Position numbers and translations under genes: made by a program. A stretch of 8,298 nt of DNA from Collinsella sp. (GTDB taxonomy: Bacteria > Actinomycetota > Coriobacteriia > Coriobacteriales > Coriobacteriaceae): the NCBI GenBank assembly GCA_019413925.1, contig DXMY01000043.1:1-8298 (forward strand), written 5' to 3'. Below, piece by piece: positions 1-4,977 of this stretch. Position 1 is the first letter of the stretch. Each line of letters starts with the position of its first letter. The notes under the pieces are model-generated. The model searched no databases and had not been told where the DNA came from. It was given only the letters and a program-made list of their open reading frames with translations.

Positions 1-34
1 GGTCTATACTGTTCGTTTGTCAACGATTACGAGT

Positions 35-41
35 AAAGGAG
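35..41 (+). promoter_or_regulatory. Shine-Dalgarno of the ABC permease gene; decides the GTG start
   Basis: AAAGGAG lies 8 nt upstream of GTG at 50. The earlier in-frame TTG at 17 has no purine-rich ribosome binding site before it, so the GTG is the better start. Confidence 0.75.
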
Positions 42-49
42 TTGCATCC

Positions 50-895
50 GTGTCGGATCAGACAAAGCAACAAGAAACTCGCAGTCTGCCTGCGACGTTT
101 GCTAAGAACGAATTTGAGAAGGACGCGTTTATCCTTCGTCAGCTGGTTACCAAGGATTTTAAGATCAAGTATCGCCGTAGCGTTCTGGGCGTCGCATGGT
201 CGGTGCTCAACCCGCTGCTGATGATGATCGTCATGGCCATCGTGTTCTCGACGATTTTTGGCCAGGGCCGCAATGGCTCAATGACGCCCGAGATGTACCC
301 GCTGTACTTGATCGTGGGTAACATCACCTTTGCCGTCATGTCTGAGTCTACTAACCAGGCCCTGACGTCGATCGTGGGCGCTGCCCCTCTGCTCAAGAAG
401 GTTAAGGTGCACCGCTGGGTTTTCCCGGTGCAGAAGGTGCTCTTCTCGCTGGTCAACTTTGCCTTCTCGCTGGTCGCCGTCGCCATCGTCATGCTGTGGT
501 TCCGCGTTATGCCTTCTTGGCACCTGATTCTGTTGCCGGTTTGCCTGCTGCTGCTTATGTGCTTCTGCATGGGCCTGGGCATGATGCTCTCTGCCCTTAC
601 GGTCTTCTTCCGCGACGTTATGCATCTGTGGAGCGTCGTCATTACGGCGTGGACTTACATTACGCCCATCTTCTGGACGACTGACTATATTGCGCAAATG
701 CCGCATCTCGTGCGTATCTTGATGTATGCGAACCCCATGTTCAACTACCTGCAGTTTATGCGCGATATCTTCCTGTTCCAGACTACGCCCTCGCTTATGA
801 CGTTTGGTATGTGCGTCGCTTGGGCGGTTCTTGCGCTTATTATTGGCTATACCGTGTTCCATAAGTCCGAGCGCAAATTTATCCTCTACATCTAA
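50..895 (+). CDS. ABC-2 type polysaccharide/teichoic-acid export permease (Wzm/TagG-like)
   Basis: Membrane subunit of an ABC exporter that flips a lipid-linked surface polymer across the cytoplasmic membrane. Counted from the GTG start it has 281 residues, usual for Wzm/TagG permeases. A polar N-terminus of about 30 residues leads into the amphipathic stretch KDFKIKYRRSVLGVAW (35-50), typical of the family's interfacial helix. About six hydrophobic segments follow (near 51-70, 83-105, 131-150, 159-185, 191-211 and 251-272). The family-like RD-x2-H segment (188-192) followed by TPIFW (205-209), and NPMFNYLQFMRD (228-239), are visible. The ATPase gene starts 11 nt after the stop, so the two form one transporter. 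Upstream genes and the polymer are outside the window, so capsule, O-antigen-like glycan and wall teichoic acid cannot be told apart. Family assignment is strong; substrate is unknown. Confidence 0.9.
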   Translation: MSDQTKQQETRSLPATFAKNEFEKDAFILRQLVTKDFKIKYRRSVLGVAWSVLNPLLMMIVMAIVFSTIFGQGRNGSMTPEMYPLYLIVGNITFAVMSESTNQALTSIVGAAPLLKKVKVHRWVFPVQKVLFSLVNFAFSLVAVAIVMLWFRVMPSWHLILLPVCLLLLMCFCMGLGMMLSALTVFFRDVMHLWSVVITAWTYITPIFWTTDYIAQMPHLVRILMYANPMFNYLQFMRDIFLFQTTPSLMTFGMCVAWAVLALIIGYTVFHKSERKFILYI

Positions 896-899
896 GGAG
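894..899 (+). promoter_or_regulatory. Shine-Dalgarno of the ABC ATPase gene; favours the ATG at 907
   Basis: AAGGAG overlaps the permease stop codon (TAA 893-895). It is 7 nt from ATG 907 but only 4 nt from the preceding in-frame GTG 904, so ATG 907 is preferred. The overlap with the stop codon suggests translational coupling of permease and ATPase. Confidence 0.7.
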
Positions 900-906
900 T
901 GCTGTG

Positions 907-1674
907 ATGACTGAATCTGTTGTTGATTACAGCGAGCAGCCTCTGGCTGTCGAGGTCGACGACGTCACCATGATCTTTAACATGGCGTCCGAGTCGCTGA
1001 CCAACCTCAAGGAGTACTTCATTAAGCTTGCCAAGCACGAGCTGTTCTTTGAGGAGTTTAGGGCGCTTAAGCACATCTCGTTTGATATTCATCGCGGCGA
1101 GGTTGTGGGTCTGGTCGGCACCAATGGCTCCGGCAAGTCTACGATGCTCAAGATTATCGCTGGCGTTCTTGAGCCTAGCGAGGGCAGCGTTAAGGTGCAC
1201 GGTAACATCGCGCCGCTGATTGAGCTTGGCGCCGGCTTTGACCCCGAGCTGACCGCCCGCGAGAACATCTATCTGAACGGCGCCCTGCTCGGCTATACCA
1301 AGGAGTTCATCGACGCCAACTTTGACGGCATTATCGAGTTCGCTGAGCTGCAGAACTTTGTCGATATGCCGCTTAAGAACTTCTCTTCGGGCATGGTGGC
1401 GCGTATCGCCTTTGCAATCGCGACGATTACCGAGCCCGATATTCTGATCGTTGACGAGACGCTGTCCGTCGGTGATGTGTTCTTCCAGCAAAAGTGTGAG
1501 GCCCGCATCCAGCACTTTATCCAGAGCGGCGACGTGACGGTTCTGTTCGTTTCGCACTCTATGGAGCAGGTTGAGCGCATCTGCCAGCGTGCCGTTTGGA
1601 TTGAGAAGGGTGACCTTCGCATGGACGGCCCGGTCGATGAGGTCTGCAAGGCGTACCGCGAGCAGTTCAACTAG
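907..1674 (+). CDS. ABC transporter ATP-binding subunit for surface polysaccharide export (Wzt/TagH-like)
   Basis: Cytoplasmic ATPase that powers the adjacent permease. Counted from ATG 907 (255 residues), the nucleotide-binding domain spans nearly the whole protein. Walker A is GTNGSGKST (71-79), the signature region is the divergent NFSSGM (158-163) in place of LSGGQ, Walker B is DILIVDE (178-184) and the switch histidine is in VSHS (H217). The segment ENIYLNGALLG (119-129) is characteristic of Wzt/TagH-type polysaccharide ATPases. The protein ends soon after the nucleotide-binding domain, so it lacks the C-terminal carbohydrate-binding domain that some Wzt proteins use to recognise a capped glycan. 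It is the short KpsT/RfbE-like form. No glycosyltransferases lie in the window to identify the polymer. Family assignment is certain; substrate is unknown. Confidence 0.93.
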   Translation: MTESVVDYSEQPLAVEVDDVTMIFNMASESLTNLKEYFIKLAKHELFFEEFRALKHISFDIHRGEVVGLVGTNGSGKSTMLKIIAGVLEPSEGSVKVHGNIAPLIELGAGFDPELTARENIYLNGALLGYTKEFIDANFDGIIEFAELQNFVDMPLKNFSSGMVARIAFAIATITEPDILIVDETLSVGDVFFQQKCEARIQHFIQSGDVTVLFVSHSMEQVERICQRAVWIEKGDLRMDGPVDEVCKAYREQFN

Positions 1675-1676
1675 GT

Positions 1677-1682
1677 TATAAT
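1677..1682 (+). promoter_or_regulatory. Candidate -10 element for the tRNA-Arg gene
   Basis: A consensus TATAAT stands just after the ATPase stop codon and 46 nt before the tRNA. It would give a short 5' leader. No good -35 is found at 16-18 nt spacing, so this is a plausible but weak promoter call; the tRNA may also be co-transcribed with the exporter genes. Confidence 0.35.
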
Positions 1683-1728
1683 TACTTGCGCCTGACAGGC
1701 TTGTGCTTGCTTGGGCGTGCTGTTATTT

Positions 1729-1805
1729 GCTCCATTAGCTCAGTTGGATAGAGCAGGGGACTTCTAATCCCAAGGTCGACGGTTCGAATCCGCCATGGAG
1801 CACCA
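1729..1805 (+). tRNA. tRNA-Arg (anticodon UCU), CCA encoded
   Basis: A full cloverleaf can be drawn. The acceptor stem pairs GCTCCAT (1729-1735) with ATGGAGC (1795-1801). The D arm pairs GCTC (1738-1741) with GAGC (1751-1754). The anticodon loop is CTTCTAA (1761-1767) with TCT at 1763-1765, and the T loop is TTCGAAT (1783-1789). Discriminator A1802 is followed by encoded CCA at 1803-1805. The anticodon reads AGA, and possibly AGG by wobble, both probably rare codons in this GC-rich genome. Two stem positions are not Watson-Crick: G-A at the base of the anticodon stem (1756/1772) and A-C in the T stem (1779/1793). The invariant loop bases are intact, so I treat it as functional. Confidence 0.95.
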
Positions 1806-1814
1806 TCGTTTATT

Positions 1815-1847
1815 AAGCCCAGACCGCTTGGTGGTCTGGGCTTTTTT
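1815..1847 (+). terminator. Intrinsic terminator after tRNA-Arg
   Basis: A perfect 10-bp stem pairs AGCCCAGACC (1816-1825) with GGTCTGGGCT (1833-1842) around a 7-nt loop, extended by A1815 with T1843. A run of six T follows on the plus strand (1842-1847). It ends the tRNA transcript 9 nt past CCA. On the minus strand the hairpin is followed by TTAATAAA rather than a T run, so it is at best a weak terminator for the converging aro transcript. Confidence 0.93.
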
Positions 1848-1909
1848 CATCTTGTGTGTTGCTGGAGCCGAGCGCGAGCAAGCCGCTGCTGTTTGTTGGG
1901 GTTGGCATT

Positions 1910-2347
1910 TTACTTTTCGAGATGCTCTTTCAGCAGCTCCAACGCGTGGGCGTAGCCCTTCAGGCCCTCTCCGGTGATGGTGGCGAAGCAGGCCAGACGG
2001 GCGTAGCTCACCTGGCGGAAGTCTTCGCGGGTCTCGACTGCGCTAATGTGGACCTCCACAGCCGGGATGGCGACGGCTTTGAGCGCGTCCAGGATGGCCA
2101 CGCTTGTGTGCGTGTAGGCGGCCGGGTTGATGACGATGCCGTCGACCTTTCCGTAAGCCTCCTGGATCTTGTCGACGATGCTGCCCTCGTGGTTAGACTG
2201 GAAGACCTCGACCTCGTCGAAGCCCTGTGCGGCACCCGCTTCCTGGCAGATCTGCACTAAGCGATCGTAGTTGTCGCTGCCGTAGATGCCTGGCTCGCGA
2301 ATGCCGAGCATGTTGAGGTTGGGGCCGTTAATGACGAGTGCTTTCAT
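1910..2347 (-). CDS. aroQ: 3-dehydroquinate dehydratase, type II
   Basis: Cytoplasmic enzyme of the shikimate pathway that converts 3-dehydroquinate to 3-dehydroshikimate. It has 145 residues, the normal size of the dodecameric type II family. The signature GPNLNMLGIREPGIYG spans 8-23 and includes R17 and the catalytic Y22. It is followed by QSNHEGSIVDKI (50-61), NPAAYTHTS (74-82) and EVHISAVETREDFR (98-111) with the catalytic H100 and substrate-binding R111. ATG 2347 is chosen because the family motif begins within a few residues of it and AAAGGAAG lies 5 nt upstream; the open frame farther upstream runs back through the hairpin and is not coding. It is the last gene of the aro cluster and is separated from aroE-aroK by a terminator-like hairpin, so its expression may be set apart from the rest. 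Confidence 0.96.
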   Translation of the reverse strand: MKALVINGPNLNMLGIREPGIYGSDNYDRLVQICQEAGAAQGFDEVEVFQSNHEGSIVDKIQEAYGKVDGIVINPAAYTHTSVAILDALKAVAIPAVEVHISAVETREDFRQVSYARLACFATITGEGLKGYAHALELLKEHLEK

Positions 2348-2352
2348 GGTTG

Positions 2353-2360
2353 CTTCCTTT
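2353..2360 (-). promoter_or_regulatory. aroQ Shine-Dalgarno, possibly sequestered by an upstream hairpin arm
   Basis: On the minus strand AAAGGAAG sits 5 nt before ATG 2347. The segment CTGCAAAGG (2364-2356), which includes its AAAGG, can pair over 9 bp (two G-U) with CCTTTGTGG (2384-2376) in the 3' arm of the adjacent hairpin, so access to it could depend on the RNA fold. The site is seen in the sequence; the control is inferred. Confidence 0.65.
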
Positions 2361-2367
2361 GCAGTTG

Positions 2368-2409
2368 AAAAACCACCACAAAGGTGCCTGCCCCCTTTGT
2401 GGTGGTTTT
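2368..2409 (-). terminator. Terminator-like hairpin between aroE-aroK and aroQ
   Basis: The 16-nt arms AAAACCACCACAAAGG and CCTTTGTGGTGGTTTT (plus-strand 2369-2384 and 2394-2409) pair perfectly around a 9-nt loop. On the minus strand the 3' arm ends in five T, so it has the form of an intrinsic terminator beginning 2 nt after the aroE-aroK stop. It is also T-ending on the plus strand (four T). Only 20 nt separate it from the aroQ ATG. It could be a leaky terminator, an attenuator, an RNA-stabilising element, or a copy of a dispersed palindromic repeat. Confidence 0.75.
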
Positions 2410-2411
2410 GG

Positions 2412-3662
2412 TTAGAGAGCGGGTGGGAGGGTGTCGAGGAGGGCATGGGCGGTGTTGGCGGCGCAGTCGCGTGAGTCGATGATGTAGTCGGCCCAGGCGC
2501 GGTAGCGCGGCATACGCTGCTCGGCCAGCTTGTCGATGCCGTCGCGCGCGGTGATGGGGCGGCCCTTGTGGGCGAGCTCGTCGAGCTTGCGGTTGAGCAT
2601 CACGATTTGGCTGTTTTGGTGCAGCAGAGGGTAGTTCTCGTCGCGCGTAACCACGCCGCCGCCGGTGGAGAGCACCAAGCCGCTGCGCTTGGAGATGTCG
2701 GCCAGCGCTGCCGTCTCCTGCTCGCGGAAGGCCGCCTCGCCGCACTTGATGATAAAGTCGGCGCAGGGCATGCCCAGGCGCTCCTCGAGGGCGCGATCGA
2801 GATCGATGTGCTCGCGGCCCGTGAGCTGGGCGATCTGCTCGCCCACGCGGGTCTTGCCCGAGCCCGGCATGCCGATCAGCGCGATGTTCTGTTCGCGGCG
2901 TGACAGGCGCTCCGTTACGTCCAGGATCCTCTCGCGCGGGGTGGCTTTGCCGGTATAGCGCTCGACAGCTTGTGCCGCCTGGGCAACAAGCATAAGCAGG
3001 CCGCCGATGCAGGGGATGCCGCGGCGCTCGGCCTCGAGCATCAGGCCCGTGCGGGCGGGGTTGTAGACAATGTCGATGACGCCCTCGAGCGCATCGAGGC
3101 CTTCGAGCGTGCAAGGCGCGTCGGGGCAATGGGGGAACATGCCGGCGGGCGTGCAGTTGACGAGTAGGGAGGCGTCGGACTGCTGCGCGATATTGTCGTA
3201 GTTGACCTCGCTCGTGCGACCCACGGGTACGACGATGGCGCCCATGTCTCCCAGCACCATACTTGCCGTGGTGCCGGCGCCGCCGGTGGCACCGAGCACG
3301 AGGGCCTTCTTGCCGGCAACCTCAACGCCCAACTCCTCGACCAGGCACTGGAAACCGAAGTAGTCAGTATTATCGCCGTGCAGGCGGCCGTCGGGCAGGC
3401 GCGTGATGGTGTTGACGTTGCCCATGCGCTCGGCGAGCGGGCTCAGCTCGTCCAGGTATTCTATGACGGCGCGCTTGTAGGGGATGGTCACGTTGGTACC
3501 CTCCCATTCGTCGCCCGTCATAAAGGCCGCGAGGTCCTCGGGCTCGCGCTCAAATCGCACGTACTCGAGCCCAGCGAGCTCCTTGTAGATGGTCGGGGTG
3601 TAGCTGTGGCCCAACACGCGGCCCAGTACGCCGTAGGGGCGGGTTGCGGCGGTATCGGTCAT
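2412..3662 (-). CDS. aroE/aroK: Bifunctional shikimate dehydrogenase (AroE) - shikimate kinase (AroK) fusion
   Basis: One 416-residue protein carries two successive shikimate steps: NADPH-dependent reduction of 3-dehydroshikimate to shikimate, then ATP-dependent 3-phosphorylation. The AroE half (about 1-250) shows the shikimate-binding HSYTP (19-23, with Thr where the family often has Ser), NVTIPYK (57-63, catalytic K63), GNVNTI (81-86), GDNTDYFGF (96-104, catalytic D100), the Rossmann loop GATGGAG (124-130), NCTPAGM (169-175) and a C-terminal GGLLMLVAQA (220-229). The AroK half (about 257-416) shows Walker A GMPGSGKT (264-271), DLD (287-289), FREQE (312-316), the shikimate-binding GGG in STGGGVV (332-338), the lid RPI (368-370) and RMPRYRAWAD (383-392). 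Neither half looks degraded. ATG 3662 directly abuts the pheA stop, with GGAGGTG 6 nt upstream, indicating translational coupling. Confidence 0.96.
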   Translation of the reverse strand: MTDTAATRPYGVLGRVLGHSYTPTIYKELAGLEYVRFEREPEDLAAFMTGDEWEGTNVTIPYKRAVIEYLDELSPLAERMGNVNTITRLPDGRLHGDNTDYFGFQCLVEELGVEVAGKKALVLGATGGAGTTASMVLGDMGAIVVPVGRTSEVNYDNIAQQSDASLLVNCTPAGMFPHCPDAPCTLEGLDALEGVIDIVYNPARTGLMLEAERRGIPCIGGLLMLVAQAAQAVERYTGKATPRERILDVTERLSRREQNIALIGMPGSGKTRVGEQIAQLTGREHIDLDRALEERLGMPCADFIIKCGEAAFREQETAALADISKRSGLVLSTGGGVVTRDENYPLLHQNSQIVMLNRKLDELAHKGRPITARDGIDKLAEQRMPRYRAWADYIIDSRDCAANTAHALLDTLPPAL

Positions 3663-4808
3663 CTAGAGCACCTCCGTGTAGCTGCCAAAGTAGGTGAAGC
3701 TCTCACACACGTCGTCGATCGAATTGAGCAGGTCGTCGAGGGCCTTGCTGCCAAAGGGGCAGTCCAGGTCAAAGTAGAACATAAACTCAAAGTCGCGACC
3801 GGGGATGGGACGGCTCTCGAGCTTGATGAGGTTGATGTTGAGCGCGTAGAAACGTTCGAGTACGCGATAGAGCGCGCCCGGCTCATTGGCCGTGGTGATC
3901 ATGAGCGAGGTGCGATTAGCGCCGGGGTAGACGCGCGGCTCGCGGCTGATGACGACAAAGCGCGTGTAGTTGTTGTCTGAGTCTTGGATATTGGGCTCCA
4001 GCACCTCCAGGCCATAGAGTGCCGCGCAGCTGCGCGATGCGATGGCAGCAACATCGGTGCGCTCGGAGCTGGCGACCATTTCGGCCGACATGGCCGTGTT
4101 GGGGTACTTGGTGGCGTGCAGGCCGTGCGCCTCGATAAAGCTAGCGCACTGCGCGATGGCCTGACCGTGGCTGTAGACCTCGCGTATGTCCGCGAGCTTG
4201 GTGCCGGGCTTGACGAGCAAGTTGTGGTCGATCTTGAGGCGAAGCGAGCGCACGATGTGAAAGTCGAACTGGGCGAGCAGGTCGTAGACGGCGTTGACCG
4301 AGCCGGCGGTGGAGTTCTCGATGGGCAGCACGCCAAACTCGCAGAAGCCGTCGCGCACAGCGCGCATAACGCCTTCGAAGGTCTCGAAAAACGCGATGTC
4401 GGGCACGTCGAAGAGCTTGCACGCGGCGATTTGACTGTAAGCGCCCTCAACGCCCTGACAAGCGACGGTGGCCGTCTGGGGGAAGGGTGTGTCAAAGGCC
4501 ACGGCCGTGGCGTGGGCCTTTTGCGAGACAGTGATGCCCTTGAGTTCGTTGATGTAGCGCTGCTGCTCGGCCTTGCTCATGCTCATGAGGAGACGGAACA
4601 GGGTGATAGTCTGCGCCTCGTAGCGCTCGGGCGCGCGGCTGGCGAGATTGTTGAGCTTGGAGCGCTCACGGGCGGGGTCGAAGACGGCTTTGCCCATCTC
4701 GATTTTTGACTTGGCGACCTCGGTGGCAATGTCCATACGCTCGACAAAGCTGTTGAGGAGCGTGGTGTCGATGCCATCGATGGCCTGGCGGATGTCAGCA
4801 AGGTCCAT
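3663..4808 (-). CDS. pheA: Bifunctional chorismate mutase / prephenate dehydratase (P-protein) with ACT domain
   Basis: Converts chorismate to prephenate and then phenylpyruvate, the committed branch to phenylalanine. It has 381 residues, normal for P-proteins. Residues 1-90 form an all-helical AroQ-type chorismate mutase (IRQAIDGIDTTLLNSFVERM, 6-25). Residues about 113-290 form the dehydratase, with ACQGVEGAYS (116-125), LPIENSTAGSVNAVYDLL (161-178) and the catalytic TRF (282-284). Residues about 299-376 form an ACT domain with the GAL (311-313) and ESRP (331-334) motifs associated with phenylalanine binding, so feedback inhibition by phenylalanine is likely. ATG 4808 is chosen because the mutase domain starts there and GAAAGGGG lies 5 nt upstream; the frame stays open upstream through the inverted repeat but has no family match. 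Its stop codon abuts the aroE-aroK start. Confidence 0.96.
   Translation of the reverse strand: MDLADIRQAIDGIDTTLLNSFVERMDIATEVAKSKIEMGKAVFDPARERSKLNNLASRAPERYEAQTITLFRLLMSMSKAEQQRYINELKGITVSQKAHATAVAFDTPFPQTATVACQGVEGAYSQIAACKLFDVPDIAFFETFEGVMRAVRDGFCEFGVLPIENSTAGSVNAVYDLLAQFDFHIVRSLRLKIDHNLLVKPGTKLADIREVYSHGQAIAQCASFIEAHGLHATKYPNTAMSAEMVASSERTDVAAIASRSCAALYGLEVLEPNIQDSDNNYTRFVVISREPRVYPGANRTSLMITTANEPGALYRVLERFYALNINLIKLESRPIPGRDFEFMFYFDLDCPFGSKALDDLLNSIDDVCESFTYFGSYTEVL
3669..3675 (-). promoter_or_regulatory. Shine-Dalgarno of aroE-aroK inside the end of pheA
   Basis: On the minus strand GGAGGTG lies in the last codons of pheA, 6 nt before ATG 3662, and the pheA TAG is the three bases before that ATG. 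Ribosomes finishing pheA stop on the start site of aroE-aroK. Confidence 0.8.
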
Positions 4809-4836
4809 GGAGGCCCCTTTCGTGAATGGTTGCCTG

Positions 4837-4963
4837 GGGTAGTTAATTTGGGACGGGGCTTTTTTAGCTACCCTTTGATTGTCGACGAATCGATGAGAGC
4901 CAGGGCAAATATCAACTGGCATATGGGGGTAGCTAAAATAGCCCCGTCCCAAATTAACTACCC
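4837..4963. repeat. 37-nt inverted repeat with 53-nt spacer between aroC and pheA
   Basis: The left arm (4837-4873) and right arm (4927-4963) are reverse complements over 37 positions with one mismatch. Each arm begins with GGGTAG and ends with CTACCC, so each is also bounded by a 6-bp inverted repeat and could fold by itself. The inner part carries GGGACGGGGC beside a T-rich tract. The spacer (4874-4926) contains a small GCCAG/CTGGC hairpin (4899-4903 with 4916-4920) and no recognisable gene. No target-site duplication is evident at the ends. The element fills most of the 169-nt aroC-pheA gap. It may be a pair of REP-like or MITE-like elements or a regulatory RNA structure; the sequence alone does not decide. 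Confidence 0.9.
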
Positions 4964-4977
4964 TTGGGGTGGGTGGA

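Noticed and set aside
892..1557. 221-codon minus-strand frame opposite the ABC ATPase gene
   Set aside because: It is a shadow of the real gene produced by codon bias; its protein has no recognisable domain and the plus frame carries complete ATPase motifs.
1848..1909. A separate intrinsic terminator for the aro operon after aroQ
   Set aside because: The minus strand here has only weak imperfect G/C pairings without a T run. The nearest good hairpin is the tRNA terminator, which is oriented for the plus strand.
1856..2260. 134-codon plus-strand frame opposite aroQ
   Set aside because: It lies antisense to a complete type II dehydroquinase with catalytic residues, has no ribosome binding site and begins just after the tRNA terminator.
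3378..4709. Two long plus-strand frames opposite pheA and aroE-aroK
   Set aside because: Their translations are low-complexity, rich in Gly/Ala/Val/Glu, with no motifs. They are antisense reflections of high-GC coding sequence on the minus strand.
4809..4977. A sigma-70 promoter for pheA within the aroC-pheA gap
   Set aside because: A TTGATA in the spacer could be a -35, but no acceptable -10 lies 16-18 nt downstream, and TATTTT in the arm lacks a partner. I could not support a specific promoter.
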